Source: Pelomicrobium methylotrophicum (GTDB taxonomy: Bacteria; Pseudomonadota; Gammaproteobacteria; Burkholderiales; UBA6910). Taken from it: DNA of 64,000 nucleotides. Below, piece after piece: positions 21,125-29,109 of this stretch. The stretch's first letter is position 1. Each line of letters begins with the position of its first letter. The position numbers were made by a program, and so were the translations under genes. The DNA is taken from NCBI RefSeq assembly GCF_008014345.1, contig NZ_VPFL01000006.1, forward strand, positions 1 through 64,000, in the 5' to 3' direction. Under the pieces are notes generated by a model. The model was not told the origin of the DNA, did not search any database, and saw only the letters and a list, made by a program, of their open reading frames with translations.

Positions 21125-21412
21125 TTACTTCGTTGATGCGATGCGGGACAGGTACTGCCGTTCCACGTAGGTTTGCATCTCCTCCCGCGTGATGTAGCCG
21201 TCGCGGTTGATGTCGATGTCGTTGAATCGGGCGAGCAGGTCGATGTGCCCCAGGATGTCGGAGCGGCTGATGCGGCCGTCGCCGTTCGCGTCGTAGCGCT
21301 CGAACAGCGCCATGTCCTGCTGCGCCAGGCGTTTGTAATAGTCTTCGGGCCCCTGCGCCCAGGTTCCCCCGGCCACCAGCAGGAGCGACAGGGCAGCGAT
21401 CGTCTTCCTCAT
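21125..21412 (-). CDS. Secreted EF-hand calcium-binding protein
   Basis: The 95-residue product has a signal peptide (MRKTIAALSLLLVAGGTWAQ) and two EF-hand loops, so it is probably periplasmic. Loop 1 starts at D41 (DANGDGRISRSD) with Asp in place of Glu at position 12; loop 2 starts at D67 (DINRDGYITREE) and is canonical. AGGAGGG lies about 10 bases before the ATG. It is convergent with iscA, with 65 bases between. The partner or role is unknown. Confidence 0.82.
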   Translation of the reverse strand: MRKTIAALSLLLVAGGTWAQGPEDYYKRLAQQDMALFERYDANGDGRISRSDILGHIDLLARFNDIDINRDGYITREEMQTYVERQYLSRIASTK

Positions 21413-21498
21413 GGCCTTGACCCTCCTTTCGCTATTTTCTTCTCCAGGCACCGGTTCGACCGCCGAACCGGTCGCGAAGTTTTGCCCGCGCGGGACCC

Positions 21499-22620
21499 TT
21501 ATCCTACGGCGCCGCGGGCGGTGATGGGCCACAGCGCCTCGACGCGGCCGGCCCGAACGCACACGTACCAGTCGTACAGGTTGACGGTCGGGTCGCAATG
21601 GCCCGGTACCAGCAGGAGCTTTTCGCCCAGCGTCGGCAGCGCCGCCCCGGGGGCGGCCCTCAGGATACCGTGTTCGTCGGTGGCCTGGGCGTAGATGAGA
21701 CCGGGGCGGTCGTGGACCAGCGGCAGACCGGCGTCGACGCTGGAGGCTTTGAGCCCCGCGTCCACCACCGCCCGATCGACGCTGGGTCGGCTCATGACCG
21801 TCGTGAGCACGAAAAGACTCAACTCGAAGCGCGGCGAAGCTTCGGGTGCGTCCAGATTCCTGGCGTAGTCGGCGTCCATGAACACGTACGATCCCGGCTG
21901 CACTTCCTGATAAGCGCCGCTGGCTGCTTCCAGCAGGTAGGTCCCGGTGCCACCGCCAGTCACCCAGGTGCAACCGATGCCGTGGTCTGCCAGCAGCTGC
22001 ACCGTGTCCCGCACGCGGCCCACCGCGGCGCCGATGGCGGCGCGCCGGGCCGAGCCTTCCCGCAGGTGTTGCGCCGCGCCGTGGTAGGCCTGGAGTCCGG
22101 CGAAACGCAGATTTTCGCGCCCCAGCACCCGCTGCGCCAGCGCGAGGGCCGGGCGCCCGGGCGCCACTCCGCACCGGCCGGCGCCCACGTCGATCTCGAC
22201 CAACACGTCGAAGCGCACGCCCGCTTTGCGGGCGGCCGCGTCCAGCTCGTCCACGTTGGCCGCGTCGTCCACGCACACCGCCACCTGGGCCCGGTGCGCC
22301 AGGGCCGCGAGCCGGTCGAGCTTGCGCGCACCGACGACCTCGTTCGATACCAATACATCGTTGACGCCGCCCTCCACCAGGGCCTCAGCCTCGCTGACCT
22401 TCTGGCAGCAGACCCCCACCGCCCCCAAGGCGATCTGTCGCAGGGCGATCTGCGGGCATTTGTGAGTCTTGGCGTGGGGGCGCAGCCGTACGGGAAGGCC
22501 CCGGAGCGAGTCCACCATGCGGCGTAGATTGCGTTCGAAGGAATCCAAGTCGATCAGCAGCGCCGGCGTATCGATATCCTCAAGGCGCATGCCAATTTCC
22601 GCGGGAGGAGACGTGGCCAT
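21499..22620 (-). CDS. DSD1-type PLP enzyme (D-serine dehydratase / D-threonine aldolase family)
   Basis: A 373-residue fold-type III PLP enzyme. The alanine-racemase-like N-terminal barrel carries the PLP lysine in RPHAKTHK. The C-terminal domain has the metal-binding His and Cys in VPGHCDPTVNLYD, as in chick-type D-serine dehydratase and D-threonine aldolase. The substrate cannot be fixed from sequence. The ATG at 22620 has no ribosome binding site; an in-frame ATG at 22590 (MRLEDIDTPALL) matches the family start equally well. It is transcribed alone, divergent from the DUF411 gene. Confidence 0.85.
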   Translation of the reverse strand: MATSPPAEIGMRLEDIDTPALLIDLDSFERNLRRMVDSLRGLPVRLRPHAKTHKCPQIALRQIALGAVGVCCQKVSEAEALVEGGVNDVLVSNEVVGARKLDRLAALAHRAQVAVCVDDAANVDELDAAARKAGVRFDVLVEIDVGAGRCGVAPGRPALALAQRVLGRENLRFAGLQAYHGAAQHLREGSARRAAIGAAVGRVRDTVQLLADHGIGCTWVTGGGTGTYLLEAASGAYQEVQPGSYVFMDADYARNLDAPEASPRFELSLFVLTTVMSRPSVDRAVVDAGLKASSVDAGLPLVHDRPGLIYAQATDEHGILRAAPGAALPTLGEKLLLVPGHCDPTVNLYDWYVCVRAGRVEALWPITARGAVG

Positions 22621-22759
22621 CGATCGGGTGATGATTACACGGTTCTTCCAGGATCGGCGAAGACCGTTACAATAACAGAAACGAAGCGTCGCCCGCGGGG
22701 AAACTGCCCGGCGTGGGGCGCGCCACAGGGACGAGATCGTTGACGGAGCTCAAACCCCC

Positions 22760-23194
22760 ATGATCCGTGGGCTGACCAAGGCCGTTCTTTTTGCCGCGCT
22801 GTCGGTCGCACCGATAGCGTACACCGCGCAAGAAATCACCGTTTACAAGAACGCGAACTGTGAGTGTTGCGGCAAATGGGTCGAGCACTTGCGGCAGAAC
22901 GGGTTCCAGGTGAAGGCCCAGGACGTCATGGATCTCAACGAGATCAAGGCCCGCTACGGCGTGCGTCCCCATCTGGCGTCCTGCCACACCGCGGTCGTGG
23001 ACGGCTATGTGGTAGAGGGGCACGTGCCGGCGGAGGCCGTGAGACGGTTGCTGGGCGAACGCCCTAAGGTGAGAGGCCTCACCGTGCCGGGCATGCCGGT
23101 GGGGTCGCCCGGCATGGAAGGCCCCCATCCCGAGCGTTTCAATGTATATACCTTCGACGACAAGGGCGAGACCCGGGTTTACATGCGGTATTGA
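22760..23194 (+). CDS. DUF411 family putative periplasmic metal-binding protein
   Basis: A 144-residue secreted protein with signal peptide (ends near PIAYTAQ). The DUF411 motif is present: thioredoxin-like start ITVYKNANCECCGKW with a C-x-C-C cluster, then CHTAVVDGYVVEGHVPA, and a C-terminal Met/His-rich stretch (VPGMPVGSPGMEGPHPERF). Proteins of this family often sit with copper-resistance genes and are thought to bind metal; here none is adjacent. A strong terminator follows directly. Confidence 0.85.
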   Translation: MIRGLTKAVLFAALSVAPIAYTAQEITVYKNANCECCGKWVEHLRQNGFQVKAQDVMDLNEIKARYGVRPHLASCHTAVVDGYVVEGHVPAEAVRRLLGERPKVRGLTVPGMPVGSPGMEGPHPERFNVYTFDDKGETRVYMRY

Positions 23195-23206
23195 AGGGAT
23201 CGAGAA

Positions 23207-23237
23207 GGAAAGGCCGCCCTGGCGGGGCGGCCTTTCC
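23207..23237 (+). terminator. Terminator after the DUF411 gene
   Basis: A perfect 12-bp stem, GGAAAGGCCGCC (23207-23218) with GGCGGCCTTTCC (23226-23237), has a 7-base loop and lies 12 bases after the stop codon. The T-rich side is weak (GCTTTCG). It sits between convergent genes and probably works in both directions. Confidence 0.75.
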
Positions 23238-23269
23238 GCTTTCGTGGCGCATTGCTCGGCAAGCGGTGA

Positions 23270-23479
23270 CTAGCCGGCAGTGCCCCGAGACGCGGTGGAT
23301 TTACTGCCCTTCAGGCATTCGCGCATGAAATTCTTCCGCTCCTCCCCGGCCAGCCCCTTGGCCTTCGCCTCCTTGGAGCAGTCCGCCATGCGCTGCTGCT
23401 GCGGCGTCGGGGGCTTATCATCAGCCGCGAATACGGTGGAAGAAAAGGCAACAGCGGTGGCAAGCAACAGATGTTTCAC
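23270..23479 (-). CDS. PsiF-repeat family small secreted protein
   Basis: A 69-residue protein with a signal peptide (about residues 1-18, ending FAADD) and one PsiF repeat: PTPQQQRMADCSKEAKAKG, then EERKNFMRECLKG, with two conserved cysteines. PsiF is a phosphate-starvation-inducible protein of unknown role in E. coli. The start is a GTG at 23479 with AGGAG about 7 bases upstream. It is convergent with the DUF411 gene. Confidence 0.75.
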   Translation of the reverse strand: MKHLLLATAVAFSSTVFAADDKPPTPQQQRMADCSKEAKAKGLAGEERKNFMRECLKGSKSTASRGTAG

Positions 23480-23869
23480 CTCGATCTCCTTTCTGTCGTT
23501 ATGGATCGATATTTGGCCCCGCGTCCCGGGTGTTTGCGGCCTGGCGGTCGAATTGACCCCGTGTCGACGCCGGAGATGGCGGCCTTTCTCCATGTCATCC
23601 CCGAGCTTTCGTGACGCCAGCGTCATCTAGCGGGGAAGCCCACGACGTGGGGGCGTGGCTGGCCCGGAACATCGTGCGCCGCTTCATTATGCCTTCGTCA
23701 TGGAAAAAAGAGAAGATTTGGCGCGGCACGGGGCCCAAGGGTTCCTCCTCGCGGCCTGGAAAAGGCGCCATGGCGACCCGGGGTGCTCGATCGAAAAGGC
23801 CGGGCTGACTGCATTCAAAGATTCCACGGTTCGGCTCCAGGGGCGGCAAAGCCACGGCGGGGGGCGGCG
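23480..23869. other. Intergenic region without a convincing gene
   Basis: About 390 bases lie between the divergent PsiF-like gene and the membrane-protein gene. Short reading frames are present, but none has a recognisable product or a good ribosome binding site. Promoters for both flanking genes must be here, but none stands out. Confidence 0.4.
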
Positions 23870-25177
23870 TTGACCGGCGCTCCGACACTCCGCGAGCGGC
23901 TCGGCGGCTGGGGGCTGGTGATGCTCGTCGTCGCGGTGATGGCGCACCAAATGTGGCCAGCCGTGCCTCGGTGGCTGGCGGGCGTCGTCGGATGGGCGGC
24001 GGCCCTCCTGCTCTGGCCCCGGCTCACGGCCAAACAGCGCGTCCCTGTCCTGGCGATGCTCATCACTGGCGTGGCTGGTATCGGGACGGGGGCGGTGCTG
24101 GGCCAAGGCGGGCTGATGGAGCAGGCCCTGTCCCAGAACAATGCCTTGGTGGCGATGCTGGTCGCCGTCAGCTTCCTGCAGCCCGTGACGCTCACCCAGG
24201 CCACGGACGAGGCGCTTCCCTACGGGCGCCGGGCCCTCTGGCGGACCATGCTCGGGGTCCATTTGTTTGGGGGTGTCATCAACCTGTCCACCGTGATGAT
24301 CGTGGGAGAGCGGATCGCCGTCGGCTCCCGCTTAGAACGCGGACAAGTGATCGCTCTCTCCCGGTCCTTCGGCGCGGCGGCCTTCTGGTCGCCGTTCTGG
24401 GTTGCCATGGCGATGGCCCTTTCCTTTGCGCCGGGCGCGAGCTTCAGCAGACTGTTGCTGGTAGGCATCCCCTTCGCCGCGCTGGGGCTCCTGCTGACGT
24501 GGTTCGACCTCACCTGGGGCGATCCCGCGCAGGGGGAAAGCTTCCGGGGCTATCCCATGCACTTGCGGGCGCTTGCCGTTCCCCTCGCGCTGGCGGTGGG
24601 CGTGATCGCCGTGCACGCATTCGTTCCTGGCTGGTCGGTGCTGTCCGGCGTCACCCTGCTGGCCCCGCTCGTGGGCGGGGGGCTGCTTCTCGCGCGTCTT
24701 GGGCCCGTCGCCGCCGCCCATCGGCTGGAACGGCACATCACCACCCGGCTCTCGGGCATGGCGGGCGAGGTCCATCTGTTTCTTTCGGCGGCGATGTTCG
24801 CCGCCGGCCTGGGCGCCGTGTTGAAAGTGCTGGGTCCCGGATTGCCGTTTCACGGCTTCGGCGGCCTGGAAGCTGCTGTGACGCTGGCGCTGATCGTAGG
24901 GCTGTCGCTCGTCGGCATCCACCCCGTGATCTCGGTGGCCACGGCCAGCGCTTGGCTCGCGCCGGTGGCCCCCGACCAGGATCTCCTGGCTCTGACGATC
25001 CTGATGGCCTGGGGGATCGCCACCACCTGCAACCCCTTCTCGGGCCTGGCGCTCGCCCTCCAGGGGCGCTTCGGGTTGCCGGGCCGCAAGCTTCTCGCCT
25101 GGAACGCGGGCTATGCCTTGCGCATGGTGGCGGCAGGAGCGATCGTCCTCTGGCTGTTCGCCAGCTTCGTCCCATGA
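23870..25177 (+). CDS. Polytopic inner-membrane protein, transporter-like, unknown substrate
   Basis: A protein of about 435 residues made almost entirely of hydrophobic segments, with about ten to twelve predicted membrane spans. Features include NNALVAMLVAVSFLQP, a loop with ATDEALPYGRRALWRTMLGVHLFGG, and a C-terminal GIHPVISVATASAWLAP and TTCNPFSG. The paired re-entrant-like Pro/Gly/Asn motifs recall ion-transporter superfamily (ArsB/NhaD-like) proteins, but I do not recognise a specific family. The start is uncertain: TTG at 23870 is used, and GTG at 23783 is possible. It converges with the ferredoxin-NADP reductase gene. Confidence 0.65.
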   Translation: MTGAPTLRERLGGWGLVMLVVAVMAHQMWPAVPRWLAGVVGWAAALLLWPRLTAKQRVPVLAMLITGVAGIGTGAVLGQGGLMEQALSQNNALVAMLVAVSFLQPVTLTQATDEALPYGRRALWRTMLGVHLFGGVINLSTVMIVGERIAVGSRLERGQVIALSRSFGAAAFWSPFWVAMAMALSFAPGASFSRLLLVGIPFAALGLLLTWFDLTWGDPAQGESFRGYPMHLRALAVPLALAVGVIAVHAFVPGWSVLSGVTLLAPLVGGGLLLARLGPVAAAHRLERHITTRLSGMAGEVHLFLSAAMFAAGLGAVLKVLGPGLPFHGFGGLEAAVTLALIVGLSLVGIHPVISVATASAWLAPVAPDQDLLALTILMAWGIATTCNPFSGLALALQGRFGLPGRKLLAWNAGYALRMVAAGAIVLWLFASFVP

Positions 25178-25193
25178 GCGCGAGGAGGGCGCT

Positions 25194-25976
25194 CTACCAG
25201 TAGTTCTCGACGGTGATCTGGCCGGGGTCTTTGCGGCGGTTCTTCTTGAGGCCTCGGGCTTCCAGCACCTGGCTGGTGTCGCTCACCATCTCTGGGTTGC
25301 CGCAGATCATCACCTGGCAGCTCTCGGCGGTGAGGGGCACGCCCACCCGGGTTTCCAGCCGTCCGTCCTCGATTGCCTGGGGAACGCGGCCCTTGAGGGC
25401 GAAGTCCGTGTCTTCCCGGCTCACGAAAGGCACGTAGGCGAACTGGCTTCCGCGCCGCTCGGCGATGGCGCGCACCGTGTCCTGGTAGGTGAGCTCCCGG
25501 GCGTAGCGCACCGCGTGCACGAGCACCACCTTCTGAAACCGCCGCCAAGGCTCCTCCGTTTTGCAGATGGAGAGGAACGGGCCGATGGCGGTCCCGGTCG
25601 ACAGCAGCCACAGGGAGTCCGCGTCCCGGATATCGGCCAAGGTCATGAAGCCCGAAGCCCGGGGCGCGATCCAGATGGGATCGCCGGGGACAAGCTTCAC
25701 CAGCCGTTGGGTGAGAGGACCATTCGCCAGCGTGATGAAATAGAACTCCAGGGGCCGCTCGAAGGGGGCGTTCACGAACGAATAGGGGCGGACGATCATC
25801 TCGCCCTCTCCGGGAAGGGCCAGGCGCCCGAACTGGCCGGCACGAAACGGTTCCACCGCCGCATCGACCTGGATCGAGTACAAGCGCTCAGTCCAGGGCT
25901 TGAGGGCCACGACCCGTCCTTCCACGAACTTGGCCGCTCCCGCAGGCCGGGCCGCCGGCGTGTCCGCTGGGTTCAT
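25194..25976 (-). CDS. fpr: Ferredoxin--NADP(+) reductase
   Basis: A 260-residue FAD flavoprotein that moves electrons between NADPH and ferredoxin or flavodoxin. The FAD motif RPYSFVNAP, the following FYFITL, the NADP motif LLSTGTAIGPF, the CGNPEMV element and the aromatic C-terminus VENYW are all present. The ATG at 25976 overlaps the stop of the TlpA-like gene (ATGA), so it is the last gene of a three-gene operon with a hydrolase-like protein and a thioredoxin-like protein. Confidence 0.92.
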   Translation of the reverse strand: MNPADTPAARPAGAAKFVEGRVVALKPWTERLYSIQVDAAVEPFRAGQFGRLALPGEGEMIVRPYSFVNAPFERPLEFYFITLANGPLTQRLVKLVPGDPIWIAPRASGFMTLADIRDADSLWLLSTGTAIGPFLSICKTEEPWRRFQKVVLVHAVRYARELTYQDTVRAIAERRGSQFAYVPFVSREDTDFALKGRVPQAIEDGRLETRVGVPLTAESCQVMICGNPEMVSDTSQVLEARGLKKNRRKDPGQITVENYW

Positions 25977-26518
25977 CGTGCCGCCTCCCGGCCCGCCCGG
26001 CGGCTCGAGGCCGCCTTGACCAGCGCGCCGACCTTCTCCAGGGCGTCTGGGTCGTCCCACTCCTTGGCGCCGAACAGCGAGTAGCGAATGCGACCTTCCG
26101 CGTCCACCACAAAGCTGGTGGGGAAGGCCCGCACCTTCCATGCCCTGAGCGCAGTGCCGTCCTTGTCCATGAGAATGGTGAAGCTCACCGGCACCTCCTT
26201 CAGAAACTCCTTGACCTGGTGCTCGCTTTCGCCCATGTCGACTGCCAGGATGGTGAAGGGTTGTCCTGCCAGCTTGTCCTGGAGTCGCTGCATCGACGGC
26301 ATTTCTGCGCGGCACGGTGGGCACCAGGTGGCCCAGAAGTTGACGAGCACCACCTGACCGCGGTAATCCTCAAGGCGGTGCAGGCGGCCGTTCAAATCCG
26401 GCAGCGCGAGGCTAGGCGTCTCGCCGACGTGGGGCTTCAACTGCCGGGCGGCGACGCTGCCCGCCGCCGGGGGAAGGGCGAGGAGGAGAAGCAGCAGCCA
26501 CTGCAGCGTCTTTCTCAT
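25973..26518 (-). CDS. TlpA/ResA-like periplasmic thiol-disulfide oxidoreductase
   Basis: A 181-residue thioredoxin-fold protein with an N-terminal signal or anchor (WLLLLLLALPPAAGSVAA). The active site WCPPC lies in VNFWATWCPPCRAEMPSM, and the cis-Pro segment is AFPTSFVVD. Such proteins reduce disulfides in apocytochromes or other periplasmic substrates. It overlaps by 4 bases with the genes on both sides: the hydrolase-like gene upstream and fpr downstream. Confidence 0.88.
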   Translation of the reverse strand: MRKTLQWLLLLLLALPPAAGSVAARQLKPHVGETPSLALPDLNGRLHRLEDYRGQVVLVNFWATWCPPCRAEMPSMQRLQDKLAGQPFTILAVDMGESEHQVKEFLKEVPVSFTILMDKDGTALRAWKVRAFPTSFVVDAEGRIRYSLFGAKEWDDPDALEKVGALVKAASSRRAGREAAR

Positions 26519-27291
26519 GACGGATCACTCCCGTTGATCTTCTTCCACGCAGACTCAATGACCGCTGGAAGCTTCGAGGCCATGGCATGCTCGTCGCTGG
26601 TGGCGTCGTCGCGAAAGTAAAAGCGGTCGCGCACCGTCTGCAGGTAGTAGACGAACACCGGCGCGCCGTGACGCCCCAGGCGGGTTTTCAAGTCGTCCAG
26701 CCACCAGTACCAGGGCGACAGCGTCGGTTGAACGATGGCCACGGGGATGCGGTTCGCATCCGTGGCCGGGACGTAGTGCGGCTCCGAGCCGGGATCAGGC
26801 GTGGCAACGTAAAGGTTGGGCGACAGGAGAATGGCGCCCTTCAAATGCTCGGCGGAGGCCCCTGCCTGGCGGCGCCAAAGATCGGCCGCCTGGAGGGCGA
26901 GGGTCGCGCCCCGCTCTCCAGCGATCAGGACGATCGGCTTGGCCGCTTCGGCGGCCTTGGCCAGGACCGCGACGGCATCGGAGGGTGGGATTTGGTCCAG
27001 CTCGCTGGGTACAGTGGCGAGAAAGCGGGCGGCGTGCAGGTCGGCGAGCCACACTTCGAAGCCCCGTCCCGCGAGGGACCGGGCCACCTCCCGGTCCCCG
27101 GCGGTGAGGCCATGCTCGGACGGCAGCCATACCGCGATCACGGGACCCGAGCCTTCCCGTGTCACCGTGATGCCCGTGCCATCCACCGTCCGCACGTGGA
27201 GCGTCTCCGTCTGTGCCAGCGCGGAAAGGGAAAGCAGGGCCAGCAGAGACAACAACCAGGAACGGCGGCGGATCAGGTACGATCGGCTCAT
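26515..27291 (-). CDS. Secreted alpha/beta-hydrolase-like protein with altered nucleophile elbow
   Basis: A 258-residue protein with signal peptide (about residues 1-26). The alpha/beta-hydrolase pattern is recognisable: VIAVWLPSEHG, AGRGFEVWLADLHAARF, then IVLIAGERGATLALQAAD at the place of the nucleophile elbow. The usual G-x-S-x-G is G-E-R-G here, so the catalytic Ser is missing. It may be a non-enzymatic binding protein. It is the first gene of the operon with the TlpA-like protein and fpr. No specific family name is assigned. Confidence 0.65.
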   Translation of the reverse strand: MSRSYLIRRRSWLLSLLALLSLSALAQTETLHVRTVDGTGITVTREGSGPVIAVWLPSEHGLTAGDREVARSLAGRGFEVWLADLHAARFLATVPSELDQIPPSDAVAVLAKAAEAAKPIVLIAGERGATLALQAADLWRRQAGASAEHLKGAILLSPNLYVATPDPGSEPHYVPATDANRIPVAIVQPTLSPWYWWLDDLKTRLGRHGAPVFVYYLQTVRDRFYFRDDATSDEHAMASKLPAVIESAWKKINGSDPS

Positions 27292-27588
27292 GGCGTCGGC
27301 AGTGAAAAGCTGGAATTCTACGCTATTCGTTTCGTGGACCCGGCAGAAGTTCAGATCGGATTCTGCCTTTTCCCGGGAGGGGGAGGCGGCTGTCCGATCG
27401 TACTGCCGCCGATGCCCGGATGGTCTATGCTGACTGTTGACGCTGCCGGCGGGTCTCGACCGGGTGAACCCAGGACGCGAAGGCGCCTCTATCCTGAAGG
27501 GCCTCTATTGCCGGCCCAGAGGCCACCGGCCCAAAGTGACCTCCTTCCCGCAGGAGGCGGTTCGTTTTTTGGATTATACGAGACCACG

Positions 27589-28221
27589 ATGACCTTGATG
27601 CCTCCCCTCACCCAAGCCCTGATCATTGCCAACGCCGCTGTTTTCCTGCTGCAGATGGTCACCGGGTCCTCCTTGCTCGCGTCCTTCGCCTTGTGGCCCC
27701 TTACGTCGTCACCGGCGTTTGGGCTCGGCGCGGAAGGCGAGTTTCGCCTCTGGCAGCTGGTCACCTATAGCTTCCTGCACGGAAGCATCGTTCATATTTT
27801 CTTTAACATGTTCGCGCTCTACATGTTCGGGTCCGAGCTGGAGCGGCTGTTTGGCGCCCGCTGGTATCTGACGTTTTATTTCGTTTGCGTGGTGACCGCC
27901 GGCGTTACGCAGCTCGTGGTGGCCGGCATGTCTGGTGCGCCGCCTTACCCGACGGTGGGCGCTTCCGGCGGCGTGTTCGGGCTGCTGCTTGCCTTCGGGA
28001 TGTATTTCCCGCGTCGGACCATCATGCTCATTTTCCCTCCCATTCCCCTGCCGGCGTGGCTGTTCGTCACCCTCTACGGCATCCTGGAGCTCTATCTGGG
28101 CATCACCGGTACCCAAGCAGGGGTGGCCCATTTCGCGCACTTGGGCGGCATGCTGGGCGGCTATCTCATGATCCAATACCGGCGTGGACGGTTGCCGTTC
28201 AGCAGGCGGCGGGGATGGTAG
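27589..28221 (+). CDS. Rhomboid-family intramembrane serine protease
   Basis: A 210-residue protein with six membrane spans of the basic rhomboid core. The catalytic dyad is S126 (GASGGVFG) and H184 (HFAHLGGMLGG). The oxyanion residues H69 and N73 lie in HGSIVHIFFNMF. The ATG at 27589 is the first in the conserved region; the reading frame is open further upstream, but that part encodes no family sequence. It is likely a housekeeping membrane protease of unknown substrate. The tRNA-Arg gene follows on the other strand. Confidence 0.9.
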   Translation: MTLMPPLTQALIIANAAVFLLQMVTGSSLLASFALWPLTSSPAFGLGAEGEFRLWQLVTYSFLHGSIVHIFFNMFALYMFGSELERLFGARWYLTFYFVCVVTAGVTQLVVAGMSGAPPYPTVGASGGVFGLLLAFGMYFPRRTIMLIFPPIPLPAWLFVTLYGILELYLGITGTQAGVAHFAHLGGMLGGYLMIQYRRGRLPFSRRRGW

Positions 28222-28267
28222 TCTTCGACTTCGTCCCAGGGGACTGACGCTTCCCCCGGGCTGACGC

Positions 28268-28343
28268 TGGCGCCCCGAACACGAATCGAACGTGCGACCT
28301 GCCCCTTAGGAGGGGGCTGCTCTATCCACTGAGCTACCGGGGC
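28268..28343 (-). tRNA. tRNA-Arg (anticodon CCT)
   Basis: The minus strand folds into a full cloverleaf: acceptor GCCCCGG with TCGGGGC, D-arm with AGCTCAGTGGATAGAGC, anticodon stem GCCCC/GGGGC around the loop CTCCTAA (anticodon CCT, reading AGG), and T-arm GCACG-TTCGATT-CGTGT. The 3' CCA is encoded at 28270-28268. It lies between rhomboid and the two-component regulator genes. Confidence 0.95.
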
Positions 28344-28434
28344 GAAGTCTACATTTTATGCGAAAATCGTTTTCTTTGTGGACCCGGTGGGCGCTTGAGC
28401 CACCTGAGGTGTCCGCAGGCGAGGTGGGATTCGA

Positions 28435-29109
28435 GTGCGCATTCTGCTGGTCGAAGACGATACGCTGCTCGCCGACGCCGTCGCCCGTGCGCTTACCCAG
28501 GCAGCCCACGCTGTCGACGTGGTGCGCACGGGAGAAGAAGCTGACCGGGCGTTGGCGGCCAACCGCTTTGACCTGGTGATCCTCGACGTCGGGCTGCCCG
28601 GCATGGACGGCTTCGAAGTGCTGAAGCGCCTGCGGGGCCGCCGCTCCGACGTGCCGGTTCTAGTGCTTACCGCTCGCGATTCGGTCGAGGATCGGGTGAC
28701 CGGGCTCGACCTCGGCGCTGACGACTATCTGACCAAGCCCTTCCACTTGGCTGAGCTGGAGGCCCGCGTGCGTGCGCTCATCCGGCGCGGCCATCAGACC
28801 GCCAGCGGGACGATCGTGCATGGCCGCCTGCGCTTCGATGCTGCGGGACGCCGGCTCTACTGCGACGAGCTGCCGGTCGATCTTTCCAGCCGGGAGCTCG
28901 CGGTGCTGGAGCTGCTGCTCATGCGGGTGGGGCGCGTCGTCACCAAACAGCAGATTGCCGACCATCTCTACGGCTGGGGGGACGAGGTTTCCAGCAACGC
29001 CATCGAGGTGTTCGTCCATCGCCTGCGCAGAAAGCTGGAGCCCATGGGAGCCAACATCCGGACCGTGCGCGGCATGGGCTACCTCATCGACAAAGCGCAT
29101 GACGACTAG
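28435..29109 (+). CDS. OmpR-family response regulator (TctD/QseB-like)
   Basis: A 224-residue two-component regulator. The receiver domain has D8-D9, phosphoacceptor D51 (VILDVGLPG) and K in LTKPF. The C-terminal winged helix DNA-binding domain ends RTVRGMGYLID. The start is a GTG at 28435. Its 3' end overlaps the sensor kinase gene by 11 bases. Three helically phased TAAGGT repeats just after the kinase gene are a candidate binding site for it. Confidence 0.92.
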   Translation: MRILLVEDDTLLADAVARALTQAAHAVDVVRTGEEADRALAANRFDLVILDVGLPGMDGFEVLKRLRGRRSDVPVLVLTARDSVEDRVTGLDLGADDYLTKPFHLAELEARVRALIRRGHQTASGTIVHGRLRFDAAGRRLYCDELPVDLSSRELAVLELLLMRVGRVVTKQQIADHLYGWGDEVSSNAIEVFVHRLRRKLEPMGANIRTVRGMGYLIDKAHDD

